A DNA stretch of 64,000 nt from Nonomuraea sp. SYSU D8015 (GCF_008065375.1 NZ_VJYI01000036.1:1-64000); one strand, 5' to 3'; shown: positions 1 through 9,535, numbered from the stretch's first letter. Made by a program: numbers and translations. The notes: generated by a model from the sequence alone, not told the origin.

Positions 1-124
1 CAAAACCGTCAATCCAATGACGGGGTGTTACATGTGTGATGCACATGCACTGGCTTTTAACACACTGTTGAGTTCTCAAGAAACGGACGCGTCTTCCGGC
101 GCTTTCGTTTCGGTCTTCCGTTGT
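1..124 (-). other. rRNA operon 5' leader (pre-16S)
   Basis: Read on the minus strand, this stretch has the hallmarks of an actinomycete pre-16S leader: the block CTTGAGAACTCAACAGTGTG (complement of 61-80), an inverted repeat CATGTG/CACATG (31-47) and a hairpin CCGTCA/TGACGG (6-23). The 16S gene itself would lie left of position 1. A 16S-23S spacer can carry the same GAGAACTCAACAG block, but a strong promoter just upstream (131-159) favours the operon leader. No protein is expected here. Confidence 0.65.
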
Positions 125-130
125 GTCTTA

Positions 131-159
131 ATTCTTTCAGCCGCTCTAGCCCCTGTCAA
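131..159 (-). promoter_or_regulatory. rRNA operon promoter
   Basis: On the minus strand a perfect -35 TTGACA (complement of 154-159) is followed after 17 bp by AAGAAT (complement of 131-136), four of six matches to the -10 consensus. It fires into the rRNA leader. The rest of 160-400 has no gene that I can support; it probably holds further rrn promoters and the upstream region of the divergent peptidase gene. Confidence 0.6.
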
Positions 160-408
160 ATTGACCGGACCGGCTGGAAACAACTCTTCTAACTTACCAG
201 CCCGCAGACGGATCAGCGAACCGATCTTCGCGACCGGCGAGTCAGAAGGGATTGCCGGCAACCACGGCACAGCACACACACCAAAGTCACCTGAGTGATG
301 GAGGAGGGATGTGCCGCATCTCGTCGGCTCTTAAAGATTAGCAGCGGCTCTCGACCGCTCGGGACAGTTCGTCGCGTTCTACGGACACAGAACGATCACG
401 ACCGAACA

Positions 409-420
409 TAGACTCCCCAC
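409..420 (+). promoter_or_regulatory. -10 element for a probably leaderless peptidase mRNA
   Basis: TAGACT (409-414) lies six bases before the GTG at 421 and no Shine-Dalgarno sequence precedes that codon. This spacing fits transcription starting at or near the start codon, which is common in actinobacteria. I see no convincing -35 element. Confidence 0.35.
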
Positions 421-2511
421 GTGAGCAGCTACACGCCACCAGTGGCAAAGAAGATCCCTACTGAGCGAACCCACCACGGCGACACCGTCATCGACGAGTA
501 CGCCTGGCTGAGCAACAAGGAAGATCCCGACACCAAGGCCTACTTGGAGGCGGAGAACGAGTTTCTCAAGCAGCAGACCGCTCACCTCGCCGACCTCCAG
601 GAGCAGGTGTTCCAGGAGATCAAGGGCCGCACGCAGGAAACCGACCTGTCGGTGCCCAGCCGCAAGGGCGCGTGGTGGTATTTCAGCCGCACCGAGGAGG
701 GCAAGCAGTACGCGGTCTCCTGCCGCGTCCCCGCCGACGGCGAGGCGCCGCCGGAGATCGTGCCGGGGGTCCGGCTCGACCGCGAGCAGGTGATCCTCGA
801 CGGCAACGAGCTCGCCGGCGACAGCCCGTTCTTCTCGATCGGCACCAGCGCCGTCACGCCCGACGGCACCATGCTCGCCTACTCGACCGACTACAAGGGC
901 GACGAGCGCTTCACGCTGAGATTCAAGAACCTCGAGACGGGCGAGCTCCTGCCCGACGAGATCAAGGACATCTTCTACGGAGGCGCCTGGTCGGCCGACG
1001 GCTCGACGTTCTTCTACACGCGCGTCGACGACGCCTGGCGCCCTTACCAGGTCTACCGGCACACCCTCGGCACCCAGGAGGACGTCCTGGTGTACGAGGA
1101 GACCGACGAGCGCTACTGGGTGGGCATCGGGCTCACCCGCAGCGAGCGGTATCTGGTGCTCGGCGCAGGCAGCAAGATCACCAGCGAGGTGCGCGTCCTC
1201 GACGCCGCCGACCCCACGGGCGAGTTCAAGGTCGTCCGCCCGCGGAAGACCGGCGTGGAGTACAGCGTCGAGCACGCCGGCGACTTCTTCTACGTCCTGC
1301 ACAACGAGAACGCCGAGAACTTCGAGGTGGCCACGGCCCCGCTCGACGAGCCCGGCGCCTGGACGCCGATCATCGCTCACCGCGACGACACCAGGCTCCT
1401 GGAGATCGACGCGTTCGCGGACCACGCCGTCGTGCACTTCCGCCGCGACGGGCTGACCGGCCTGCGCGTCCTGCCCTACGCGGGCACGATCCAGGAGTGG
1501 CGGGAGCGGATCGAGGCGGCCGAGCGGAACGCGTACGAGATCGACTTTCCCGAACCGCTCTTCGACGTGGGCCCGGCCGGCAATCCGGAGTTCTCGACCA
1601 GGCGGCTCAGGCTGGCGTACACGAGCATGGTCACCCCGCCCAGCGTGTACGACTACGAGCTGGACACCCACGAGCTCATCCTGCTCAAGCGCCGCCCCGT
1701 CCTGGGCGGCTACGACCCGGCGGACTACGAGCAGTTCCGTGAGTGGGCCACGGCGGAGGACGGGACGAAGATCCCGGTCTCGATCGTGAAGCGGAAGGAT
1801 GCCGCCAAGCCCGCCCCGACCGTGCTGTACGGGTACGGAAGCTACGAGACCTCCATCGACCCGAGTTTCTCGGTCCCCAGGCTGTCCCTGCTGGACCGCG
1901 GGTTCGTCTTCGCGGTCGCGCACGTCAGGGGCGGCGGGGAGATGGGCCGCCGCTGGTACGAGGAGGGCAAGCTCACCAGGAAGCGCAACACGTTCACCGA
2001 CTTCGTGGCCGTGGCCAGGCACCTGAAGGCGACCGGCTGGAGTGAGCGGATCATCGCCAGGGGCGGCTCGGCGGGCGGCCTGCTGATGGGCGCCGCGGCC
2101 AACCTGGCGCCGGAGGAGTTCGCGGGCGTGGTGGCCGAGGTGCCGTTCGTGGACGCGCTCAACACCATTCTCGACCCGTCGCTGCCCCTCACCGTGATCG
2201 AATGGGACGAGTGGGGCGATCCCCTGCACAACCCTGACGTGTACGCCTACATGAAGAGCTACACGCCGTACGAGAACGTGGACGGCAGACCGTACCCGCC
2301 GATCCTGGCGATCACCAGCCTGAACGACACCCGCGTCCTCTACCACGAGCCGGCGAAATGGATCGCCAGGCTGCGGGCGACCGCGAAGGGCGGCCCCTTC
2401 CTGCTCAAGACGGAGATGGGAGCCGGCCACGGCGGGCGGAGCGGGCGCTACGACGCCTGGCGCGAGGAGGCCTTCGCGCTCTCCTGGATCATCGAAAGGG
2501 GCACCTCATGA
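421..2511 (+). CDS. S9 family peptidase, oligopeptidase B-like
   Basis: A 696-residue cytosolic serine peptidase of the prolyl oligopeptidase family, close to the length of bacterial oligopeptidase B (protease II). The N-terminal half is a beta-propeller that limits access to oligopeptides. The C-terminal alpha/beta hydrolase domain carries the triad Ser550 in GGSAGG, Asp636 in SLNDTRV and His670 in GAGHGG. Family members cleave after basic residues or proline; which applies here is not decided by the sequence. There is no signal peptide. The GTG start has no Shine-Dalgarno sequence and is probably leaderless. Its stop overlaps the next start (ATGA), so the aldo/keto reductase is translationally coupled. 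Confidence 0.9.
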   Translation: MSSYTPPVAKKIPTERTHHGDTVIDEYAWLSNKEDPDTKAYLEAENEFLKQQTAHLADLQEQVFQEIKGRTQETDLSVPSRKGAWWYFSRTEEGKQYAVSCRVPADGEAPPEIVPGVRLDREQVILDGNELAGDSPFFSIGTSAVTPDGTMLAYSTDYKGDERFTLRFKNLETGELLPDEIKDIFYGGAWSADGSTFFYTRVDDAWRPYQVYRHTLGTQEDVLVYEETDERYWVGIGLTRSERYLVLGAGSKITSEVRVLDAADPTGEFKVVRPRKTGVEYSVEHAGDFFYVLHNENAENFEVATAPLDEPGAWTPIIAHRDDTRLLEIDAFADHAVVHFRRDGLTGLRVLPYAGTIQEWRERIEAAERNAYEIDFPEPLFDVGPAGNPEFSTRRLRLAYTSMVTPPSVYDYELDTHELILLKRRPVLGGYDPADYEQFREWATAEDGTKIPVSIVKRKDAAKPAPTVLYGYGSYETSIDPSFSVPRLSLLDRGFVFAVAHVRGGGEMGRRWYEEGKLTRKRNTFTDFVAVARHLKATGWSERIIARGGSAGGLLMGAAANLAPEEFAGVVAEVPFVDALNTILDPSLPLTVIEWDEWGDPLHNPDVYAYMKSYTPYENVDGRPYPPILAITSLNDTRVLYHEPAKWIARLRATAKGGPFLLKTEMGAGHGGRSGRYDAWREEAFALSWIIERGTS

Positions 2512-3509
2512 CCACCTACCAGGCCGACGAGCGACGCTACGAGCGTCAGCCGTACAACCGCAGCGGCCGCAGCGGTCTGAAGCTGCCCGCGGTCTCCCTG
2601 GGCCTGTGGCACAACTTCGGCGACAACCGGCCGATCGAGAACTCGCGGGCGATCCTGCGGCGGGCGTTCGACCTTGGGGTGACGCACTTCGACCTGGCCA
2701 ACAACTACGGCGTCCCGTACGGCTCGGCGGAGAAGAACTTCGGCCGCATCCTGCGCGATGACTTCGCCCCCTACCGGGACGAGCTGATCATCTCCACCAA
2801 GGCCGGGTACGACATGTGGCCCGGCCCGTACGGCGAGTGGGGCTCGCGCAAATACGTCCTGGCCAGCCTCGACCAGTCACTCAAGCGTATGGGCCTGGAC
2901 TACGTGGACATCTTCTACAGCCACCGTCCCGACCCGGAGACGCCGCTGGAGGAGACGATGGGGGCCCTGGACCGGGCGGTGCGCTCCGGCAAGGCGCTGT
3001 ACGCGGGCATCTCCAACTACTCGGCCGAGCAGACCACCCAGGCCGCGCGGATCATGCGGGAGCTGGGCACACCGCTGCTCATCCACCAGCCGTCGTACTC
3101 GATGATCAACCGGTGGATCGAGGACGGGCTGCTGGACGCGCTGGAGGAGGCGGGGATGGGCTGCATCGTCTTCTCGCCGCTGGCCCAGGGCCTTCTGACC
3201 GACCGCTATCTGGACGGGGTGCCCGCCGACTCGAGGGCCGCCACCAGCCGCTTCCTGAGCGAGGACAAGATCGATCGGCAGCTGGCCCGCGATCTCAATG
3301 AGATCGCCAGGGGCAGGGGGCAGACGCTGGCTCAGATGGCGTTGTCGTGGACGCTCAGGGACCCGCGGGTGACGAGCGTGCTCATCGGCGCGAGCAGCGT
3401 GAAGCAGTTGGAGGACAACGTGGCCTGCGTGGACGGCCCCGCCTTCACGGAAGACGAACTCGAGGCCATAGCCAAAATCACAGGGACTCGTGCCGCTGGA
3501 GGTAGGTGA
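2508..3509 (+). CDS. Aldo/keto reductase, YghZ/MgrA type
   Basis: A 333-residue NAD(P)H-dependent aldo/keto reductase. The catalytic tetrad is visible as Asp62, Tyr67, Lys98 and His139, in FDLANNYG, STKAGYD and YSHRPD. The region around STKAGYDMWPGPYGEWGSRK is typical of the YghZ/L-glyceraldehyde-3-phosphate reductase subfamily, so the substrate is likely a small aldehyde such as methylglyoxal or glyceraldehyde 3-phosphate; this is inferred from family. The ATG overlaps the preceding stop by four bases. The 3' end overlaps the convergent flippase gene by 32 bp. Confidence 0.9.
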   Translation: MTTYQADERRYERQPYNRSGRSGLKLPAVSLGLWHNFGDNRPIENSRAILRRAFDLGVTHFDLANNYGVPYGSAEKNFGRILRDDFAPYRDELIISTKAGYDMWPGPYGEWGSRKYVLASLDQSLKRMGLDYVDIFYSHRPDPETPLEETMGALDRAVRSGKALYAGISNYSAEQTTQAARIMRELGTPLLIHQPSYSMINRWIEDGLLDALEEAGMGCIVFSPLAQGLLTDRYLDGVPADSRAATSRFLSEDKIDRQLARDLNEIARGRGQTLAQMALSWTLRDPRVTSVLIGASSVKQLEDNVACVDGPAFTEDELEAIAKITGTRAAGGR

Positions 3510-5853
3510 AGGAGGCCCAGCCGGGCAGCACCGGGAGCCAGAACGTGAGCAGCCGGTACAGCAGCACGGCCGACGTGGCCACCTCCCGGGGCACCCCCGC
3601 TGCGATCAGTCCCAGGATGAGCGCGGCCTCGACCGCGCCGAGCCCGCCGGGCGTGGGCGCGGCCGAGCCGATCGCGTTGGCCGTGAGGTAGACGACGGCG
3701 ACGGCGGTGAAGCTGATCTCGCCGCCGAACGCCGCCACGCACGCGTTGAGGCAGGCCACGAACGTGATGGTGATCATGAGGGTGCCCACGCCCGCCTCGA
3801 TCATCTTGAGCGGCGACTGCAGCACGTCGAGCAGCCGGGGCAGCACGTTGCCGAACAGCTTGCGTAGCCGCGAGGTGAGCATCCTGCGCACGGGTGGCAC
3901 GCCCAGCACCACGACGACCAGCAGCGCGATGGCCAGCAGCGCCACGACGAGCCCGCGCGACGGCGTGAAGGAGGTGGTGGTGGTCGAGCCGGTGATGTAG
4001 GCGAACAGCAGCAGCAACGCGATGTGGAAGACCAGCATGATCAGCTGTGAGGCGCCCACGCTGGCCACCGCGCTCGCCGGCGTGATGCCGCGTTTCTGCA
4101 GGTAGCGAGTGTTGATCGCGACCGCGCCCACGGCCGGCGGCGCGACGAGCTTGACGAACGACGACGCGAACTGCACGAGCACGGTACGCCAGAGGGGCAG
4201 CGGCTCGGGCACGAACCCGCGCAACATCAGCGCCGCGGCCACGAAGCTCCCGAACGAGGCGACCAGCGCCAGCCCCGACCACGCCCAGTTGGCGGTGGTG
4301 ATCACCTGGTAGACGTCCACCTGGCTGAGCTGGGACAGCACGATGTACGCGGCGATCGTGCTGGCGATAATGGTGATCAGCGTGCGCGGACGGAACCGTT
4401 CGAGGCGTATCTCCTCGACCTTGCCTTCCGGCTTGAGCGCGACGATCTGCTCGCGGAGCGCGGCCAGGAGGTTTTTCTGCTTGGCCAGGGCCGCGCGGGT
4501 CTCCCGGGTCAGGGCGATGCGCTGGAGCAGCGGCAGGGCGGCGGCCAGCGCCTCGGGGCCCATCACGGCCGCCGCGGCCCGCACCGAGCGCTCGGGGCCG
4601 ACGCGCAGCGCCAGGTAGGTGAGCAGCTGGGCGACGTCGAGCCGGAGCAGCAGGTCGCCGGCGGCGATCTCGCCGCTGCGCGCGTCGGTCAGGACCACGC
4701 GGCCGGCCCGGTCGAGGTGGATGCTGTCGCCGGTGAGCCGCCGGTGCGCCAGACGCTGGACCTGCAGCAGCTCGACCTGCTCCCAGATCTGGGCGAGCAG
4801 GGCGTCGTCGATCTCCGCGTCGGGCACCCCGTCGAGGGGGCGGGTCTCGATGTGCTCGTAGGCGAGCAGCGCGGCCTCGGTGCCGATCTCGCTGGTGCCG
4901 AGCAGGCGGGGCGTGCTCGCGCCGGCCGCCTGGGCGGCGTACGCCATGAGCGCCTCGCGCTCCAGCTCGGCTCTGAGCGACCTGATGGCCCGGCGTCTGG
5001 TCTCGGAGTTGAGCCTGATGCGCCGCCACAGCCGGTACGGCAGCCCGGCCACCTGCCGGTCGCGGTCGAGCACGGTGACGTCGAGGCTGGTGCCGTCCCT
5101 GAGCCCGATGGCGTAGCGGCGGCTGCCCTGGTGGTCGTCCTCGATGCGGCGGGCCGAGACCACGGAGAACGACAGCTTGCGGAGCGCGGCCACCACGGCG
5201 CTGCCCGGCGGTCTGGTGTTGGGGCTGCCGACGCCGTACAGGGTGGCGTAGCCGATGGCCATGCCGACCACCACGGTCACGATGGCGCTCGGCAAAGTGA
5301 TCTGCCGGCCGGAGAAGAAGGCGAGGATGTAGAGGGCGATCGTGGTCCACATCAGCATCCGCCACGTGGGGCGGCGGGAGATGCGGACGGCCGTGGCGTA
5401 GGCGACCACCGAGGTGAGCAGCGTGTTGAGCGGCTCGATGTCGCGGTTGCCGGTCAGCAGCACGCGCAGGTCGTCGACGTTGCCCCCGACGAGCCACTGC
5501 CCGAGCAGGAACGACCCGGCCATGCCGACGATCGCGGCGATCAGTCCCTCGGCGACGCGCAGCCCGTCGCGGTGGAAGACCCGCTCGACGGCGAACGCCG
5601 CGGGCACCACGAGCACGGCCGCGCCGCCGAGGAAGGCCGCGATCCTGCTGAGCAGCGGGACCAGCTCGGTGCCCTCCTTGACGTCCTCCTCCAGGCCGAT
5701 GAGCGTCTGCTTGGCGACCAGGGCGAGGAGGATGACCGCGCCGAGCACGACGAGCGTGGCGAAGAAGCGCAGCAGGTCGGAGGGGCGGCGCAGGCGCTGA
5801 GGCAGGAGCGGCTCCACGACGTAGACGTCGGTTTCCGCGCGTGACTCGGCCAC
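3478..5853 (-). CDS. Flippase-like membrane protein with kinase-like middle domain
   Basis: A large integral membrane protein of about 791 residues. An N-terminal group of hydrophobic helices is followed by a soluble segment resembling a degenerate phosphotransferase (HRRLTGDSIHLDRAGRVVLT near residue 370, with DAR where a metal-binding motif would sit). A C-terminal multi-helix domain of the lysylphosphatidylglycerol synthase transmembrane / UPF0104 flippase type completes it. Members of that family move lipids or lipid-linked compounds; the substrate here is unknown. I chose the GTG at 5853 because it follows AGGGGG by eight bases and because codons upstream (5854-6018) end in A unusually often. 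The open frame continues to 6018, with another GTG at 5910. Confidence 0.75.
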   Translation of the reverse strand: MAESRAETDVYVVEPLLPQRLRRPSDLLRFFATLVVLGAVILLALVAKQTLIGLEEDVKEGTELVPLLSRIAAFLGGAAVLVVPAAFAVERVFHRDGLRVAEGLIAAIVGMAGSFLLGQWLVGGNVDDLRVLLTGNRDIEPLNTLLTSVVAYATAVRISRRPTWRMLMWTTIALYILAFFSGRQITLPSAIVTVVVGMAIGYATLYGVGSPNTRPPGSAVVAALRKLSFSVVSARRIEDDHQGSRRYAIGLRDGTSLDVTVLDRDRQVAGLPYRLWRRIRLNSETRRRAIRSLRAELEREALMAYAAQAAGASTPRLLGTSEIGTEAALLAYEHIETRPLDGVPDAEIDDALLAQIWEQVELLQVQRLAHRRLTGDSIHLDRAGRVVLTDARSGEIAAGDLLLRLDVAQLLTYLALRVGPERSVRAAAAVMGPEALAAALPLLQRIALTRETRAALAKQKNLLAALREQIVALKPEGKVEEIRLERFRPRTLITIIASTIAAYIVLSQLSQVDVYQVITTANWAWSGLALVASFGSFVAAALMLRGFVPEPLPLWRTVLVQFASSFVKLVAPPAVGAVAINTRYLQKRGITPASAVASVGASQLIMLVFHIALLLLFAYITGSTTTTSFTPSRGLVVALLAIALLVVVVLGVPPVRRMLTSRLRKLFGNVLPRLLDVLQSPLKMIEAGVGTLMITITFVACLNACVAAFGGEISFTAVAVVYLTANAIGSAAPTPGGLGAVEAALILGLIAAGVPREVATSAVLLYRLLTFWLPVLPGWASFTYLQRHESL

Positions 5854-6081
5854 GGCTGGATCCCCCTCCGCGAGGTCCCCCGTGTCAGCTCGTTCCCTGA
5901 TATCGGCCACCGACAGCGATTCTGCACCTTCCCGGTCGGACCGTGCGATCTTTACCTCCAGTGTCCCCGATTGTGCCCGCGGCCGCGGCACTGGTCCCCG
6001 CCCCCATCGGTATCGCACCCCGCGGGACGGCGTCCAGCAGCGCGGTGGCCCGAGACGCAGGAGCGAAATACGCTGTGTCCC

Positions 6082-8088
6082 ATGTCGGGTGAAATGAGGA
6101 TTTTGGGGGCATGTCCGCTGGACTGCCCGGACACGTGCTCCTGGATCGTCACCGTCGACGACGGCAAGGCGGTCAAACTACGCGGCAACCCCGATCACCC
6201 GTACACCAGAGGCGCACTCTGCGTGAAGGTCAACCGCTATCTGGAGCACACCCAGGCGGCCGACCGCATCCTCTACCCGATGCGCCGCGTCGGGCCCAAG
6301 GGCTCGGGCCGGTTCGAGCGGATCACCTGGGACGAGGCGCTGGAGGAGATCTCCGCGCGGCTGCGCGCCATCGTCGACGAGCACGGCGGCGAGGCCATCT
6401 GGCCGTACCTGGGCACCGGCACCCTCGGATACCTGCAGGGGTGCGAGGGCGTGGCGGGCCGCCGGTTCTGGAACCTGCTGGGCGCCTCCAAGCACTGGCT
6501 CAACATCTGCTCGGCGGCCGGGAGCAGCGGTCTCAACCGTACGAACGGCACCGCGGCCGGCATGGACCCGGAGAACTTCGCCCTGGCCAAGCTCATCCTG
6601 CTCTGGGGCACCAACACGCTGACCAGCGGCCACCACCTGTGGAAGTTCATCCAGGACGCCCGGGCCAACGGCGCGTACGTGGTCGCCATCGACCCCATCC
6701 GCACCAGGACCGCCGACCAGGCCGACGAGTACCTGGCGATCAGGCCGGGCACGGACGCGGCGCTCGCGCTGGGGCTGCTCAACGTCGTGCTCGCGGAGAA
6801 CGCGCAGGACGAGGAGTTCCTGGCCGAGCACACCGAGGGCTGGGAGGAGTTCCGCCAGGAGATCCTCGGCCATCCCGTCGAGAAGGTCGCCGAGATCACC
6901 GGAATCCCGGCCGCGGCCATCCACAGCCTGGGGACGAGACTGGCCCGTACGCGCCCGACCGCCATCCGCGCCACGCACGGCCTTCAGCGGCACGCCGGCG
7001 GCGGCACTGCGCTGCGCACGATCGCCACGATCCCCGGCGTCACCGGCGACTGGCGGCACCCTGGTGGCGGCGTGGCGTTCTCGACCAGCGGCCACGTGCA
7101 CCTCTCCGTCGATCAGCGCGACGACCTGCTGGCCAAGCCGGTCCGCACGCTGGTCATGACCAAGCTGGCCTCCCAGCTGCACGATGTGAAGTGCCTGTGG
7201 GTGTACGCGGCCAACCCGCTCGGCTCGACCCCCGACGCGAACGCCATCAGGCGCCAACTCGCCCGCGAGGACCTGTTCACGGTCGTCATGGAGCAGTTCC
7301 CGACCGACACCGTGGACTACGCCGACATCGTGCTGCCCGCGACCATGCAGACCGAGCACTACGACCTGCACGCCGGCTACGGGCACATGTACCTGCTGTG
7401 GAACGAGCCCGCCGTCGAGCCGCCGGGCGAGTGCCTGTCCACGACCGAGACGTTCCGCCGGCTGGCCGCGCACATGGGGATGACGGAGCCGTCGCTCTAC
7501 GACTCGGACCTGGAGCTGGCCGAGCAGCTGCTGTCCAGTGGGCACCCGTCGCTGGAGGGCATCACCCTCGACCGGCTGCGCAAGGAGGGCTGGGTGCGGA
7601 TGAACTATCCCAAACCGTTCGCCCCGTTCGCCGAAGGCTTCCCGACGCCGTCGGGGCGGCTGCGCTTCCCGCGGGCCGGTCAGGCGTACGTCCCGTCGTA
7701 CACGGCCCGGGAGTCGGGGCGCTCGCCGTACCCGCTGGCGCTGGTCACGCCCGCCTCGCACACGTTCCTCAACACGATCTTCGGCAACAACCCGGAACTG
7801 CGGCGCCGCGCCAAGGACCCGGTGGTGCTGGTCAACCGGGCCGACGCGGCGGCGCGCGGCCTGGCGGACGGCCAGCGGGTACGGGTCCACAACGACGGCG
7901 GCGAGTTCCTGGCCGACGTGGAGATCAGCGACCGGGTGTCGGCCGGGGTGGTGGCCTCGCAGAAGGGCCGCTGGCCGAAGCTCAGCCCGGGCGGCGCCAA
8001 CCCGAACGCCGTCGTGGCCGAGCGGGACGCCGACATGGGCAAGGGCCCCGGCTATCACGACAACCTGGTGGAGATCACCGCAGTTTAA
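6082..8088 (+). CDS. Molybdopterin-dependent oxidoreductase
   Basis: A 668-residue protein of the bis-MGD molybdopterin superfamily (formate dehydrogenase, nitrate reductase and relatives). The N-terminus binds one [4Fe-4S] cluster through Cys11, Cys15, Cys19 and Cys47 (C-X3-C-X3-C-X27-C). The cysteine in LNICSAAGSSG is a plausible molybdenum ligand. The C-terminal domain that closes over the cofactor contains the NAPE-like FGNNPELRRRAKD region. There is no Tat signal and no adjacent electron-transfer subunit, so it looks like a cytosolic single-subunit enzyme. The substrate cannot be told from sequence. TACGCT seven bases before the ATG may be a -10 of a leaderless transcript. Confidence 0.85.
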   Translation: MSGEMRILGACPLDCPDTCSWIVTVDDGKAVKLRGNPDHPYTRGALCVKVNRYLEHTQAADRILYPMRRVGPKGSGRFERITWDEALEEISARLRAIVDEHGGEAIWPYLGTGTLGYLQGCEGVAGRRFWNLLGASKHWLNICSAAGSSGLNRTNGTAAGMDPENFALAKLILLWGTNTLTSGHHLWKFIQDARANGAYVVAIDPIRTRTADQADEYLAIRPGTDAALALGLLNVVLAENAQDEEFLAEHTEGWEEFRQEILGHPVEKVAEITGIPAAAIHSLGTRLARTRPTAIRATHGLQRHAGGGTALRTIATIPGVTGDWRHPGGGVAFSTSGHVHLSVDQRDDLLAKPVRTLVMTKLASQLHDVKCLWVYAANPLGSTPDANAIRRQLAREDLFTVVMEQFPTDTVDYADIVLPATMQTEHYDLHAGYGHMYLLWNEPAVEPPGECLSTTETFRRLAAHMGMTEPSLYDSDLELAEQLLSSGHPSLEGITLDRLRKEGWVRMNYPKPFAPFAEGFPTPSGRLRFPRAGQAYVPSYTARESGRSPYPLALVTPASHTFLNTIFGNNPELRRRAKDPVVLVNRADAAARGLADGQRVRVHNDGGEFLADVEISDRVSAGVVASQKGRWPKLSPGGANPNAVVAERDADMGKGPGYHDNLVEITAV

Positions 8089-9010
8089 GCTTGTAGCCCA
8101 CGTGGGAGGCCGTGAAGCCGAGCGAGTCGTAGAAGCGGTGGGCGTCCGTGCGTGAGTTGTCGGACGTGAGCTGCACCATGGCGCAGCCGCGGGCCCGCGC
8201 CCGGTCGACGGCCCACTGGATCATCTGGCGGCCGAGCCCCTGGCCGCGCGTGGACGCCGCGACCCTGACGGCCTCGATCTGGCACCGCTCGGCGCCCAGC
8301 CGCGACAGCCCGGCCAGGTACGTCAACTGCATCGTGCCCACCGCCTTCCCGTCGCGCTCGGCCACGATCAGCTCGTCGTGGGGGTCGGCGTCGATCCGGT
8401 CGAAGGCCGCCAGATAGCGCTCGTCGGCCGGGTCGCCCTCGCGTTCGGCGCCCAGCGGGTCGTCGGCCAGCATCGCCACGATCGCGGGCACGTCCTCCCT
8501 GCGGGCATGCCGGAAGATCAGGGACAGCACGTAGTGGGTCTCCGGGACCTCGACGCCCGACGGCTCCCGCGTGATCGTGCCGACCTTGCCGCTCGGCACG
8601 AATCCCTTGCGGACGTAGAACGCGCGGGCGGCGTCGTTGCCGTCCACGACCCAGAGCTGCGCCTGCTCGGCGCCGGCGGCCCGGGCCCAGCCGACTGCCG
8701 CGTCGACCAGCCGGGAGCCCACGCCCGCACCCCTGGCCTCCGGCGCCACCCACATGGACAGCAGATAGGCCCCGGACTCCTCCAGGAGCATGCACACGAG
8801 CCCCACGTCCACACCGTCGCCGGTCTCGGCCACCCACCACCGCGACTCCGGATTGCTCAGCCGTTCAGTCCATTTCTCCGGCGGGAACGCCACCTCCCGC
8901 TCGTAGGTGGACGCGAAGGACTCCGGCGAGTCCTGGAGCGCCCGCAGCCGGACGTCCCGCAGCCGCTGCCCGTCTCCCGCCCCGAGTTGCACGATGCCGA
9001 TTTCTCGCAT
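8075..9010 (-). CDS. Tandem GNAT acetyltransferase
   Basis: A 311-residue protein with two GNAT folds in series. Each has an acetyl-CoA loop: RGAGVG in the N-terminal half and RGQGLG in the C-terminal half. Double-GNAT proteins in actinomycetes include mycothiol synthase and aminoglycoside or small-amine acetyltransferases; nothing here identifies the substrate. Both acetyl-CoA motifs look intact, so neither domain is obviously dead. The gene is monocistronic and its last 14 bases overlap the convergent molybdopterin gene. Confidence 0.85.
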   Translation of the reverse strand: MREIGIVQLGAGDGQRLRDVRLRALQDSPESFASTYEREVAFPPEKWTERLSNPESRWWVAETGDGVDVGLVCMLLEESGAYLLSMWVAPEARGAGVGSRLVDAAVGWARAAGAEQAQLWVVDGNDAARAFYVRKGFVPSGKVGTITREPSGVEVPETHYVLSLIFRHARREDVPAIVAMLADDPLGAEREGDPADERYLAAFDRIDADPHDELIVAERDGKAVGTMQLTYLAGLSRLGAERCQIEAVRVAASTRGQGLGRQMIQWAVDRARARGCAMVQLTSDNSRTDAHRFYDSLGFTASHVGYKLKLR

Positions 9011-9085
9011 GTCCGAATCATGTCAGGGACGGCTCAGGGTCCGTCCCCGATGCCCTCAAGGGATCCTCAAAGGCACGATCGAGAC

Positions 9086-9535
9086 ATGAACGAAATCAGT
9101 CGACGCGATGAGGTCTCGCTTTCGGGCGCCGCCCTGCGTGGCGCCCCTTGGAAGACCGCCGCCATCGGCGGCGGAGTCGTGACCGCGGCCAGCTACGGGA
9201 TGGGGCTGCTCACGGACGGCGGCGACCTGGTGTGGGCGCTGGGCCTCGGCATCAGCCTGTTCGCCCTGATCGCCGCGATCGGTGCGGTCTCCAAGCCGAA
9301 CGACGGCGACCGGGTGACCCGCCAGGCCCGCCTCTGGTCGCTGCGGCATCCGTGGAAGTTCGCGCTGCTGCCCGCGGGCATCACGGCGGTGCTGGACTAC
9401 CCGGTGCAGCTGGTGCTGGACGGCGAGGGGGTCTTCGGGTCGGCCTGGCACGCCCTGTGGCACGGCGCGCTGGTCTACCTGATCGCCGGCATCCTGACGC
9501 TCACGATGCGGGGCCGGGCGCGCGACGCCCGGTGA
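9086..9535 (+). CDS. Small four-helix membrane protein, unknown function
   Basis: A 149-residue protein with four predicted membrane segments (about residues 24-45, 48-70, 92-112 and 125-143) and polar linkers containing KPNDGDRVTRQARLW. I do not recognise the family. GC-ending codon use is strong and matches the neighbours, which supports it as real. Only a weak ribosome-binding site precedes the ATG. It is divergent from the GNAT gene and convergent with the VOC gene. Confidence 0.75.
   Translation: MNEISRRDEVSLSGAALRGAPWKTAAIGGGVVTAASYGMGLLTDGGDLVWALGLGISLFALIAAIGAVSKPNDGDRVTRQARLWSLRHPWKFALLPAGITAVLDYPVQLVLDGEGVFGSAWHALWHGALVYLIAGILTLTMRGRARDAR

Noticed and set aside
17..298. 93-codon open frame at the left edge
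   Set aside because: It lies in the rRNA leader and promoter region, has no ribosome-binding site and shows no coding-type codon use.
379..2430. 683-codon open frame antisense to the S9 peptidase
   Set aside because: It is the GC-rich mirror of a clearly recognised gene, is full of Arg, Gly, Val, Leu and Asp runs, and matches no family.
5854..6018. Longer N-terminus for the flippase-like protein
   Set aside because: Codons in this part end in A far more often than in the rest of the gene, and the GTG at 5853 has a good ribosome-binding site.
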